Shown one piece after another: positions 37,376 to 45,275 of a DNA stretch of 64,000 bases. The DNA comes from Massilia sp. Root418 (lineage in GTDB: Bacteria > Pseudomonadota > Gammaproteobacteria > Burkholderiales > Burkholderiaceae_D), in the NCBI RefSeq assembly GCF_001425265.1, contig NZ_LMEC01000004.1:4704-68703 (forward strand). The letters are read 5' to 3'. Made by a program: the position numbers and the translations under genes. The notes under the pieces were generated by a model, which searched no databases, was not told the DNA's origin, and saw only the letters and a program-made list of their open reading frames with translations. Numbering within the stretch: position 1 is the stretch's first letter; every line of letters begins with the position of its first letter.

Positions 37376-38562
37376 TGCTGGAACGGACCAAGCTGCTGAT
37401 CGTGGACGACCTGCCGGAAAACCTGCGCGCGCTGCACGCCCTGCTGCGCGACGAGGAACGCGCCGTGTACCAGGCCACGTCGGGGGAAGAAGCGCTGGCG
37501 CTGCTGCTGGAGCACGACTTTGCGCTGGCCATCCTGGACGTGCAGATGCCCGGCATGGACGGCTTCGAGCTGGCCGAGCTGATGCGCGGCACCGAGAAAA
37601 CCCGCCACATCCCCATCGTGTTCGTCAGCGCGGCCGGCAAGGAGCTGAACTACGCCTTCAAGGGCTACGAGGCGGGCGCGGTGGACTTCCTCTACAAGCC
37701 GCTCGACGGCGACATGGTGAAGAGCAAGGTGAACGTGTTCGTGGCGCTGCACCGCCAGCGCCAGGAAACCCAGCTCCAGGTGGCGGCGCTGGAGAAGGCG
37801 CGCGCCGAGCAGGAAGCGACCTTGCAGGAGCTGCACGCGGCGCAGGAAGAGCTGCAGCGCGCCCTGCGCACGCGCGACGAATTCATGTCCATGGTGGCGC
37901 ACGAGCTGCGTACGCCGCTCAACACGCTGTTCCTGGAAACGCAGCTGCGCAAGCTGCAGATCGAGCGCGGCCTGCAGGAAGCGTTCAACCCCGACGTGTG
38001 GAAAAAGATGGTGGCGCGCGACGACCGCCAGATCCAGAGCATGATACGGCTGATCGACGACATGCTGGACGTATCGCGCATCCGCAGCGGCAAGCTGTCG
38101 ATCCGGCCTGCGGCCACCGAGCTGTCCGGCCTGCTGCAACGGATCGTGGCCGACCTGTCGCGCCAGGCGCAGGAGGCCGGCTGCGAGATCAGCCTGATCG
38201 CGGAGCAGGAGGTGAGCGGCTGGTGGGATGAATTCCGGCTGGAGCAGGTGATCGTCAACCTGCTCACCAACGCGCTGCGCTACGGCTGCAACAAGCCGGT
38301 AGAAGTGAAGCTGGACGCCGATGCGCGCGAAGCGCGGATATCGGTGCGCGACGGCGGCGCCGGCATGTCCGAGGAAACGCAGGCGCGCATTTTCGAGCCC
38401 TTCGAGCGCGGGCTGGACACCGGCGTCAGTGCCGGGCTGGGGCTGGGTTTATACATTTCGCGCCAGCTCGCCGAAGCCCACCAGGGCACGCTCACGGTCA
38501 ACAGCGCGCTGGGGGACGGCTCCGTCTTCACGCTCACCTTGCCGCGCACCGCCAGGCCTTAA
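37375..38562 (+). CDS. Receiver-histidine kinase hybrid
   Basis: A 395-residue cytosolic protein: an N-terminal receiver (LLIVDDLPENLRALHALL, ILDVQMPGMDG), a Glu/Gln-rich coiled coil, HisKA with VAHELRTPLNTLFLE, and HATPase_c (N-box NLLTNALRYG, DGGAGMS, AGLGLGLYIS). A receiver placed first means the kinase may be tuned by phosphorylation from the first hybrid kinase. It closes the four-gene sensory operon (TGATG overlap). No output DNA-binding domain occurs, so the operon may signal by phosphorelay and methylation only. Confidence 0.92.
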   Translation: MLERTKLLIVDDLPENLRALHALLRDEERAVYQATSGEEALALLLEHDFALAILDVQMPGMDGFELAELMRGTEKTRHIPIVFVSAAGKELNYAFKGYEAGAVDFLYKPLDGDMVKSKVNVFVALHRQRQETQLQVAALEKARAEQEATLQELHAAQEELQRALRTRDEFMSMVAHELRTPLNTLFLETQLRKLQIERGLQEAFNPDVWKKMVARDDRQIQSMIRLIDDMLDVSRIRSGKLSIRPAATELSGLLQRIVADLSRQAQEAGCEISLIAEQEVSGWWDEFRLEQVIVNLLTNALRYGCNKPVEVKLDADAREARISVRDGGAGMSEETQARIFEPFERGLDTGVSAGLGLGLYISRQLAEAHQGTLTVNSALGDGSVFTLTLPRTARP

Positions 38563-38582
38563 GCTGCTGTACGGGCGGCGCC

Positions 38583-38680
38583 GGCGGGTTACGGCGGCTG
38601 CGCCGCCTAACCCGCCCTACGTTGAATGCCTTAGTGTGCGGGGTGCGTAGGGCGGGTTAGCCGGCACGGCGTAACCCGCC
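38583..38680. repeat. Second inverted pair of the dispersed hairpin repeat
   Basis: GGCGGGTTACG...CTAACCCGCCCTACG at 38583-38621 and CGTAGGGCGGGTTAG...GTAACCCGCC at 38646-38680 are inverted copies of the element found at 29691-29783. They fill the junction between the convergent receiver-kinase and chemoreceptor genes. No coding is involved here. Confidence 0.85.
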
Positions 38681-38709
38681 ATGCAGGCAGCCCCGCGGCG
38701 CCACGCCCG

Positions 38710-40413
38710 TCAAAATTCCTCCCAATCGCTTTCCGCCGGCTTGCCCGGCGCCAGCCGCTGCGCCGGCTTGGCTGCCCGCGCCGGCGCCGCCGGCTTCACG
38801 GCCAGCGGCGCCGGCGCTGCCGCCCGTACGGGCACAGGCCGCCGCAGCGGCGCCGCCGCCACCGCATGCGTCCCCGTCTTGAAGAACCCCACCACCGTGG
38901 CCAGGTTGCCCGCCTGCTCCTGCATGCTCTGCGACGCCGCAGCAGCCTGCTCCACCAGCGCCGCGTTCTGCTGCGTCACCTCGTCCATCTGCGCAATCGC
39001 CGCGTTGATCTGCTCGATCCCCAGGGTCTGCTCCTGGCTGGCCGACGTGATCTCGCCCATGATGTCCGTCACGCGCTGGATGCTGGACACGATATCGCCC
39101 ATGGTCTGCCCGGCGTCGTTCACCAGGCGCGAGCCGGTGTCCACGTTGGCCACCGATGCATTGATCAGCTCCTTGATCTCGCGCGCCGCAGCCGCCGAGC
39201 GCTGCGCCAGGTTGCGCACTTCGGACGCCACCACCGCAAAGCCGCGCCCCTGCTCGCCTGCGCGCGCCGCTTCCACGGCCGCGTTCAGCGCCAGGATATT
39301 GGTCTGGAACGCAATCCCGTCGATCACCCCGATGATGTCCACGATCTTGCGCGACGAATCATTGATGGTGCCCATGGTGTCCACCACCTGCGCCACGATG
39401 CTGCCGCCCTTGCTGGCCACTTCCGAGGCCGACTTGGCCAGCGTGTTCGCCTGGCGCGCGTTGTCCGCGTTCTGCTTCACGGTGGACGTGAGTTCCTCCA
39501 TCGACGACGCGGTTTCCTCCAGCGAGCTGGCCTGGTGCTCGGTGCGCGAGGACAGGTCCATATTGCCGGCCGCGATTTCGCTGGACGCGGTGCTGATCGC
39601 ATCGGTGCCGGTGCGCACCTGGCTCACCACGTTGAGCAGGCTGTCGTTCATGGCCCTGAGCGCGTTCAGCAGGCGGCCGGTCTCGTCGCCGCTGCCGGCG
39701 TCGATGTGCGAGGACAGGTCGCCCGAGGCCACCGTCTCGGCCAGGTCCACCGCCTTGTTCAGCGGGCCGGTGATGGAGCGCGTGATGAACCACGCCACCC
39801 CCGCGCCGATGGCGATGCCGGCAATGCCCAGCACCAGCATCAGGATCTGCGAGCTGCGGTAGACCTGCTCCACGTCGGTGGCGGCGTCGCCGGCCAGCTT
39901 GGACTCGTAGGCCACGAAGGCGTCCAGCGCCTTCAGCACGGCCGCCAGCGACGGGCCGGTTTCCTTGAGCAGGAACTCGGTCGCGTCCTGCACCTCGCCA
40001 TCCTTGCGCAGCCGCACCAGCTCGTTGTTCTTGGCGGCGCCGGCCTTGAGCGCCTCGTCCACCGCCGCCATCAGCTGGCGTTCCTTGTCGTCCGATAGCA
40101 GCTTGAGCATGGTCTCGCGGGCGGCGCCGTAGCGCTTGCGGGCCTCGGCGATTTTCTCCAGCTCGGCGTTCATCTGCGGCGTGCTGGGCACCACGATCAT
40201 GGTGGTCAGCGCCAGGGAAATGGTGCGCACATTGTCCACCAGCGTGTTGGCGGCGGCCACCTTCACGTTTTTGTCGGTCACGATGTCCTGGGTCCGGCTG
40301 CCGATGCGCGCCAGGGAACTCAAGCCCAGGATCAGCATTGCTGTCAGCAGCGCGAGCACGATCGCGAACCCCACGCCCAGCCGGGCGCCGATTTTCAAGT
40401 TTGAGAGTGACAT
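38710..40413 (-). CDS. Methyl-accepting chemotaxis protein (four-helix-bundle type) with docking pentapeptide
   Basis: A 567-residue chemoreceptor: membrane helix near residues 10-32, a periplasmic helical sensor of 4HB_MCP type (about 35-190), a second membrane helix ([20 protein letters not shown]), HAMP (SGDLSSHID) and a long signalling coiled coil with tip [20 protein letters not shown]. The linker after the signalling domain is Ala/Pro/Arg-rich and ends DWEEF, which fits the x-W-x2-F pattern that tethers CheR/CheB to receptors (as NWETF in E. coli). That makes it a plausible client of the neighbouring CheR/CheB, though ordinary chemotaxis enzymes encoded elsewhere are equally possible. 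Confidence 0.92.
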   Translation of the reverse strand: MSLSNLKIGARLGVGFAIVLALLTAMLILGLSSLARIGSRTQDIVTDKNVKVAAANTLVDNVRTISLALTTMIVVPSTPQMNAELEKIAEARKRYGAARETMLKLLSDDKERQLMAAVDEALKAGAAKNNELVRLRKDGEVQDATEFLLKETGPSLAAVLKALDAFVAYESKLAGDAATDVEQVYRSSQILMLVLGIAGIAIGAGVAWFITRSITGPLNKAVDLAETVASGDLSSHIDAGSGDETGRLLNALRAMNDSLLNVVSQVRTGTDAISTASSEIAAGNMDLSSRTEHQASSLEETASSMEELTSTVKQNADNARQANTLAKSASEVASKGGSIVAQVVDTMGTINDSSRKIVDIIGVIDGIAFQTNILALNAAVEAARAGEQGRGFAVVASEVRNLAQRSAAAAREIKELINASVANVDTGSRLVNDAGQTMGDIVSSIQRVTDIMGEITSASQEQTLGIEQINAAIAQMDEVTQQNAALVEQAAAASQSMQEQAGNLATVVGFFKTGTHAVAAAPLRRPVPVRAAAPAPLAVKPAAPARAAKPAQRLAPGKPAESDWEEF

Positions 40414-40614
40414 GGTGTCCCCATTTTTATGTGGTTATGCTTACCCTGCCATTGTTCCTTAACGGCGGCCCGGCGGTGCAAAATCTTGCGCCCCCGGCCC
40501 CGGAAAACGACATGTTGTCGCTGTGTAACAACGCAACTTGACAGTTGCTGAAACGATGGCGCTGCTCTGCGGCAGGCGTAAAATGGCAGGCAGCGGAACC
40601 ACTGGGGGCCCAAG

Positions 40615-41070
40615 GTGCAGCGCGACATGGAAAAAAGGGAATGGCTGTTACGGCGCAACTGCTCGCTGACACCGGCGCAGACCGGGCTGGCGTTCGGGGT
40701 GCTGTGCCTGCTGCCCCTGGCGCTGGGCTGCGTGTTTGTCTGGCTGGGCTATTGGGTCGTGCTGATGTTCGCGCTGGCCGAAACGGCGGCTGCGGCGGCC
40801 GTCTTCCTGCACTATGCGCGCCACGCGGCCGACTACGAGCACGTGGTGCTCACCGCGGGCTGCCTGCTGGTGGAGCGTGTGTCGGGCGGGGAGGTGGACC
40901 AGACCTGCTTCGAGCCCTGCTGGACCCGGGTGGCGGTGCCGCCCCGCAGCGGCGCGCTGATCGCGCTGGAGTCGCGGGGCCGCAGGGTGGAGATCGGCTG
41001 TTACGCCATGGACGCGCAGCGCCAGGCGTTCGCCAGGGAGCTGCGCCTGGCGCTGAACCAGAACCGCTGA
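40615..41070 (+). CDS. DUF2244 membrane protein
   Basis: A 151-residue protein of the DUF2244 type: EWLLRRNCSLTPAQTG start, two membrane helices (GVLCLLPLALGCVFVWLGY and VVLMFALAETAAAAAVFLH) and a cytosolic C-terminal part ending ARELRLALNQNR. The family is of unknown function and often lies near cytochrome oxidase or electron-transport genes. GTG 40615 (GGGGG six bases before) and ATG 40627 (AAGGTG nine bases before) are both possible starts. It is convergent with ompW. Confidence 0.7.
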   Translation: MQRDMEKREWLLRRNCSLTPAQTGLAFGVLCLLPLALGCVFVWLGYWVVLMFALAETAAAAAVFLHYARHAADYEHVVLTAGCLLVERVSGGEVDQTCFEPCWTRVAVPPRSGALIALESRGRRVEIGCYAMDAQRQAFARELRLALNQNR

Positions 41071-41085
41071 ATTAAAACCGCTGAA

Positions 41086-41712
41086 TTAAAACCGGTAACC
41101 CACGCCCACCGACACCAGCAGCGGATCCACCTTCACCTTGCTGATGATGGCGCCGGCGCTATTGACGTCGCTGCGGATCTGCACCTTCTTCACATCCAGG
41201 TTGAGCGACCAGTTCTTGTCCAGCGCGAAGTCCGCGCCCGCCTGCACCGCCAGGCCGAAGCTCTTGTGTTCCAGACCCGCGTTCCCGTTCAGCAGGTGCA
41301 CCTTGGACAGGGTCGTGTAGTTCAGGCCGGCACCCACGTAAGGGCGCAGCTGCGCGCCCGGCAGGAAGTGGTACTGCGCCAGCAGCGTGGGCGGCAGGTG
41401 CTTCATGGTGCCGATGCTTTTCCCGTCCAGCAGCACGTCGTGCTTTTGCGGATAGGTCAGCACCAGTTCGGCCGCCAGGTTGGGCGTGAAGAAATACGAG
41501 ATGTCGAGTTCGGGGAAGGTCTTGCTGTCCAGCGTGAGGCGGTTGGCCGCGCCGGTGCCGCCGACCGGGTCCGACTTGTCTGCCGGGTCCAGGTGCAGTG
41601 CGCGCACGCGCACCAGCCAGGGGCTGGCTTCCGCTGCCGCCGCATGGCCTGCGGCCAGGGTTGCGAGACCAAGTGTGCTTGCTGCGATGATTGCTGCTAC
41701 AGGGCGTTTCAT
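41086..41712 (-). CDS. ompW: OmpW-family outer-membrane protein
   Basis: A 208-residue eight-stranded beta-barrel protein. Signal peptide MKRPVAAIIAASTLGLATLA is followed by SPWLVRVRALHLDPADKSD, ELDISYFFTPNLAAELVLT, LPPTLLAQYHFLP and a terminal Phe (SVGVGYRF), the OmpW pattern. E. coli ompW is FNR-linked, and two ANR/FNR-type boxes lie upstream here. The ATG at 41712 follows GAGAGG. Confidence 0.93.
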   Translation of the reverse strand: MKRPVAAIIAASTLGLATLAAGHAAAAEASPWLVRVRALHLDPADKSDPVGGTGAANRLTLDSKTFPELDISYFFTPNLAAELVLTYPQKHDVLLDGKSIGTMKHLPPTLLAQYHFLPGAQLRPYVGAGLNYTTLSKVHLLNGNAGLEHKSFGLAVQAGADFALDKNWSLNLDVKKVQIRSDVNSAGAIISKVKVDPLLVSVGVGYRF

Positions 41713-41740
41713 ACATCCTCTCTGCTGTGTCGTTGATTGA

Positions 41741-41789
41741 TGCGTGCAGTGTATTGACACGCGTCAATGAAAACTTTGATGTATGTCAA
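41741..41789 (-). promoter_or_regulatory. ompW promoter with two ANR/FNR-type boxes
   Basis: TTGAT-GTAT-GTCAA (41776-41789) and TTGAC-ACGC-GTCAA (41754-41767) are 14-base dyads whose centres are 22 bp apart, so they lie on the same helix face. Reading toward ompW, a -10-like TACACT (41753-41748) starts 29.5 bases after the centre of the distal box, exactly the class II geometry (centre -41.5), predicting +1 near 41741. The proximal box abuts the -10, a place that could repress. The distal box also heads the divergent DUF2382 operon. Confidence 0.6.
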
Positions 41790-41873
41790 ACCATCCCCAA
41801 GCAGCTTTTTCGGGCAGGCAAGGTGGCGCACCTTGTGCCGGGCCAGGCATAAACTGGCATCTCGCTACCCCCG

Positions 41874-42320
41874 ATGCGCAAAGCCCACATTGCCATGCCA
41901 CCCCAATCGCCAGACCCGTCCATCGAGCATGCCGCCACCGTGCCGCGGCTGCAGGAAGAGCTCAGCGTCGCCACGCGCGTGGTGGACACCGGGCGCGGCG
42001 TGCGCGTGAGCAAAGTCGTGGACGAGCGTCCCGAGCAGGTCAGCGTGCCGCTGTGGCACGAGGAACTCAGCGTGGAGCGCGTCGCCGTCGACGTCGAACT
42101 GGCGGAACCGCCGGTGCCGCGCTACGAAGGCGACACCCTGGTGATGCCGGTGGTGGAAGAGGTCGTGGTGCTGCAAAAGCGCTATCGCGTCAGGGAAGAG
42201 CTGCGCATCACGCGCACCAGGGTCCAGCGCCAGCATACCGAGACCGTGACATTGCGTTCCGAGGAGGTGGCGGTGGAACGCTTCGACAACCAGGCAGACA
42301 GGAAAGGGAATGAGCCATGA
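41874..42320 (+). CDS. DUF2382-domain stress protein
   Basis: About 148 residues (141 if ATG 41895 is used). The sequence VPRLQEELSVATRVVDTGRGVRVSK..., EELSVERVAVDVELAE and RYRVREELRITRTRVQRQHTETVTLRSEEVAVERF is the repeated beta pattern of DUF2382 (YsnF/AvaK). Such proteins are tied to general stress responses in other bacteria; the molecular role is unknown. It overlaps the next gene by ATGA and shares its promoter block with the 43600 locus. Confidence 0.78.
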   Translation: MRKAHIAMPPQSPDPSIEHAATVPRLQEELSVATRVVDTGRGVRVSKVVDERPEQVSVPLWHEELSVERVAVDVELAEPPVPRYEGDTLVMPVVEEVVVLQKRYRVREELRITRTRVQRQHTETVTLRSEEVAVERFDNQADRKGNEP

Positions 42321-43456
42321 GCCATACACTTGCGGCAGTATTTGACAACCGGCATGACGCAGAGCAGGCGCGCGCCGCCGTGCTTGCCGGCGGCTTCCGC
42401 GACCAGGAAGTGAAACTCAGCGCGGCGGACGCCAGCAGCGGCAGCGCCGCGCAGCCGGCAGCGTCGTCCGAAGCCGGCCGGGACGATACGTCCATCGGCA
42501 GCAGCATCAAGCACTTCTTCAGCAATCTGTTCGGCGACGACGACGAGGACACCCACACCTATACGGAGGCAGTCAACCGCGGCCACCAGGTGCTGACCGT
42601 GCAGGGCGACACCCTGCAGGACGTGGAGCGCGCCGCCGACATCATCGAAGGCTACGGCCCGCTCGACATCGACGAGCGCAAGAGCGAATGGACCGCAGCC
42701 GGCTGGACCGGCGCGCAGCTGGCCGGCGCCACCGCCGCCACGGCCACCGGCACTGCCGGGCAGTACATGGGCGCGCAGCAAAGCGCACAGGGCGGCACCT
42801 TGCAGGGCCAGGCAGGCGGCGCATCGCAGCAGCGCGCCGGCAGCAGCGAGCAGGTCATCCCCGTGATCCAGGAAGAGCTCAGGGTGGGCAAGCGCGTCGT
42901 GCAGCGCGGCGGCGTGCGCATCTACCAGCGCGTGGTGGAAACGCCGGTGACGGAAAGCGTGAGCCTGCGCGAGGAGCACGTGGTGGTCGAGCGGCGGCCG
43001 GTGGACCAGCCGGCCGACCCGGCCGACCTGGCCGCGTTCCAGGAAACCTCCTTCGAGCTGCGCGAAAGCGCCGAGGAAGCGGTGGTGCAGAAGACCGCGC
43101 GCGTGGTCGAGGAAGTGGTGGTGGGCAAGGAAGTCACCCAGCGCACCGGCCAGGTCAGCGACACGGTGCGCAGCACGGAAGTGGACGTGGAGCAGCTGGC
43201 CACGGGCGATCTGGACGACGACTACTATCGTAGCCACTGGACCAGCAACTACGCCGCCGCCGGCGGCAGCTACGACGACTACGCGCCCGCTTACCGCTAC
43301 GGCTACAGCATGGCCGGCGCGGATTCCTACCGGGGCCGCTCCTGGGACGAGGCCGAACCCGAGCTGCGCCGCAGCTGGGAAAACCAGTATCCGCAGTCCG
43401 CCTGGGACAAGTTCAAGGCCGCCGTGCGCCACGGCTGGGAGCGCCTCACATCGTGA
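42317..43456 (+). CDS. DUF2382 protein with N-terminal general-stress domain
   Basis: A 379-residue protein. The first 120 residues (TLAAVFDNRHDAEQARAAVL, KHFFSNLFGDDDEDTHTYTE, GHQVLTVQGDTLQDVERAA) form a YsnF-like N-terminal domain. A flexible Ala/Gly/Gln linker leads to the DUF2382 core (about 185-290: QVIPVIQEELRVGKRVVQRG, VSLREEHVVVERRP, VEEVVVGKEVTQRTGQ). The C-terminus is Tyr/Ser/Asp-rich, ending in AWDKFKAAVRHGWERLTS, which resembles acid-rich stress proteins. A close paralogue at 43600 retains both ends but lacks most of the core. Confidence 0.8.
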   Translation: MSHTLAAVFDNRHDAEQARAAVLAGGFRDQEVKLSAADASSGSAAQPAASSEAGRDDTSIGSSIKHFFSNLFGDDDEDTHTYTEAVNRGHQVLTVQGDTLQDVERAADIIEGYGPLDIDERKSEWTAAGWTGAQLAGATAATATGTAGQYMGAQQSAQGGTLQGQAGGASQQRAGSSEQVIPVIQEELRVGKRVVQRGGVRIYQRVVETPVTESVSLREEHVVVERRPVDQPADPADLAAFQETSFELRESAEEAVVQKTARVVEEVVVGKEVTQRTGQVSDTVRSTEVDVEQLATGDLDDDYYRSHWTSNYAAAGGSYDDYAPAYRYGYSMAGADSYRGRSWDEAEPELRRSWENQYPQSAWDKFKAAVRHGWERLTS

Positions 43457-43475
43457 CCAGCTGCGCATCAATTAC

Positions 43476-43554
43476 TTGATGGAAGTCAAAAGCGCCGGCG
43501 CAGCCGTTTCGGGGCGGCAAGGTGGCGCTGCCGATGCGTGCAGCGGCCTAGACT
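43476..43554 (+). promoter_or_regulatory. ANR/FNR-type box and promoter block shared with the 41776 region
   Basis: TTGAT-GGAA-GTCAA at 43476-43489 is a 14-base dyad. It is followed by AAGGTGGCGC at 43519 and TAGACTGG at 43549. The 41776 box has the same order and near-identical distances: AAGGTGGCGC at 41820 and TAAACTGG at 41850, the two blocks 30 bases apart in both. This conserved spacing argues for a duplicated, functional promoter. The -10 assignment of TARACT is tentative. Confidence 0.55.
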
Positions 43555-43599
43555 GGCTCTCACTCGCCTCGCGCGCAATCACACGAAAGGGAACCAGCC

Positions 43600-44661
43600 A
43601 TGACCCACACACTTGCGGCAGTATTTGACACCCGGAAGGCCGCCGAGCAGGCGCGCACCGCTGTGCTTGCCGGCGGCTTCCGCGAACATACTGTGCAGCT
43701 CAGCGAAGAGACGCAAGCGGCTGCGCCGGACAAGGACGACGACTCCATCGGCAGCAGCATCAAGCGCTTCTTCAGCAACCTGTTCGGCGACGATGACGAC
43801 AAATCCGACACCTACGCGGAAGCCGTCACCCGCGGCCACCACGTGCTGACCGTGCAGGGCGACAGCCTGGAAGAGGTGGAGCGCGCAGCCGACATCATCG
43901 AAGCCTACGGGCCGGTCGATATCGACGAGCGCAAGAACGAGTGGAGCTCGGCCGGCTGGAGCGGCGCGCGCGCCACCGGCGCCGCATCGGCCGGCAGCCA
44001 GTACGCCGGCGCGCAGCAAAGCGCCCCGGCCGGCGGGTCCAGCATGGGCGGAACCGGCTTGGGCGGGCGCTCGGACCTGAGCGGTTCGCCGGACCTGGGC
44101 GCCACCGCAGCGGTGGGCGGCGCCACCGACCTGGGCGCCACGCCCACCATCGGCGGCATGTCCGGCGTGGGGAGCACGGCCAGCATGGGCAGCACCTCCA
44201 GCATGAACGCCGCGTCCGGCGCGGGCAACACCGCAGGCAACACCGCCGGCAACGTCTCCGGTGGCAGCGCCGGCGCATCGCAGCAGCGCGACGCCGGCAG
44301 CGGCCTGGCCAGCCCGGTCATCCAGGACGTGCTGAGCGTGTCCACGCGCAGCTTCCAGCGCGGCGGCGTGCGCATCTACGAGCGCACCGTGGCCGGGCGC
44401 CTGGGCGCGGCCGACCTGAGCGACGACTACTACCGCAGCCACTGGGACAACAACTTCTCCAGCGCCGGCGGCAACTACGAAGAGTACGAGCCCGCCTACC
44501 GCTACGGCGAGCGCATGGCCAGCGCGGATTCCCTGCGCGGCCGCTCCTGGGACGACGCCGAATCCGGCCTGCGCAGCAGCTGGGAAAGCCAGTATCCGCA
44601 GTCGGCCTGGGACAAGTTCAAGAGCGCGATCCGTCACGGTTGGGAGCGCCTCGCATCGTGA
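43600..44661 (+). CDS. Paralogue of the DUF2382 stress protein that has lost the DUF2382 core
   Basis: A 353-residue protein. The first 130 residues are closely similar to the 42317 protein (TLAAVFDTRKAAEQARTAVL, KRFFSNLFGDDDDKSDTYAE), and the end (DDYYRSHW, QYPQSAWDKFKSAIRHGWER) is nearly identical. Between them are a long Gly/Ser/Thr-rich low-complexity stretch (SMGGTGLGG, GNTAGNTAGN) and a stub, VIQDVLSVSTRSFQRGGVRI, that jumps directly to the C-terminus, so roughly 80 residues of the DUF2382 core are missing. AAGGGAA lies eight bases before the ATG. Confidence 0.72.
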   Translation: MTHTLAAVFDTRKAAEQARTAVLAGGFREHTVQLSEETQAAAPDKDDDSIGSSIKRFFSNLFGDDDDKSDTYAEAVTRGHHVLTVQGDSLEEVERAADIIEAYGPVDIDERKNEWSSAGWSGARATGAASAGSQYAGAQQSAPAGGSSMGGTGLGGRSDLSGSPDLGATAAVGGATDLGATPTIGGMSGVGSTASMGSTSSMNAASGAGNTAGNTAGNVSGGSAGASQQRDAGSGLASPVIQDVLSVSTRSFQRGGVRIYERTVAGRLGAADLSDDYYRSHWDNNFSSAGGNYEEYEPAYRYGERMASADSLRGRSWDDAESGLRSSWESQYPQSAWDKFKSAIRHGWERLAS

Positions 44662-44756
44662 CAAGCTGATACAAATCTCCGCTCCGCAAGGACGGAAAAG
44701 GGGGTGTAAGATATGCACGCTTGATATCCCGTCAACCACCCCCTTCAGGAGACAGC

Positions 44757-45275
44757 ATGGCGCAACTCAACGTCAACGGATCAGTGCGCGAATTCGAGGC
44801 GGAGGAGGATACGCCACTGTTATGGGTGCTGCGCGAGCAGCTGGGGATGACGGGCACCAAGTACGGCTGCGGCGTGGCGCAATGCGGCGCCTGCACCGTG
44901 CATATCGACGGCGAAGCCACCCGCAGCTGCGTGCTGCCGGTATCGGCGCTCAACGCCAAGCAGAAGATCGTCACCATCGAAGGCCTGTCCAAGGACGGCT
45001 CGCACCCGGTGCAGAAAGCCTGGGCCGCGCTGGACGTGCCGCAATGCGGCTTCTGCCAGTCCGGCATGATCATGGCGGCCGCCGCGCTGCTCAAGCACAA
45101 ACCCAAAGCCACCGACGCCGACATTGACGCGGCCATGACCAACATCTGCCGCTGCGGCACCTACAACCGCGTGCGCGCGGCAATCAAGGTGGTAGCCAGG
45201 GGCGCCGATCCGAAGTCGGCCGGGCTGGCCATAACGCACGTCGGCGATGCAGCCGGCGCCGGGAGCAAAGCATGA
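44757..45275 (+). CDS. 2Fe-2S small subunit of a molybdopterin hydroxylase (isoquinoline 1-oxidoreductase/IorA-like)
   Basis: A 172-residue protein with two [2Fe-2S] clusters: [21 protein letters not shown] (plant-type ferredoxin) and CGFCQSGMI...NICRCGTY (C-terminal helical cluster), as in xanthine dehydrogenase-family small subunits. It passes electrons from the molybdenum subunit encoded directly downstream, to which it is coupled by ATGA. It is usually short (about 150-170 residues) in the IorA/aldehyde-oxidase type, as here. GGAG lies just before the ATG. Confidence 0.9.
   Translation: MAQLNVNGSVREFEAEEDTPLLWVLREQLGMTGTKYGCGVAQCGACTVHIDGEATRSCVLPVSALNAKQKIVTIEGLSKDGSHPVQKAWAALDVPQCGFCQSGMIMAAAALLKHKPKATDADIDAAMTNICRCGTYNRVRAAIKVVARGADPKSAGLAITHVGDAAGAGSKA

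Noticed and set aside
40538..40543. TTGACA as a -35 for the DUF2244 gene
   Set aside because: No -10-like hexamer lies at 16-18 bp; the nearest TAAAAT is 35 bases away.
44721..44735. TTGAT-ATCCC-GTCAA before the 2Fe-2S subunit gene, resembling an ANR/FNR box
   Set aside because: The spacer is five bases rather than four, which breaks the dyad spacing; it lies 22 bases from the start codon, an unsuitable place for activation.
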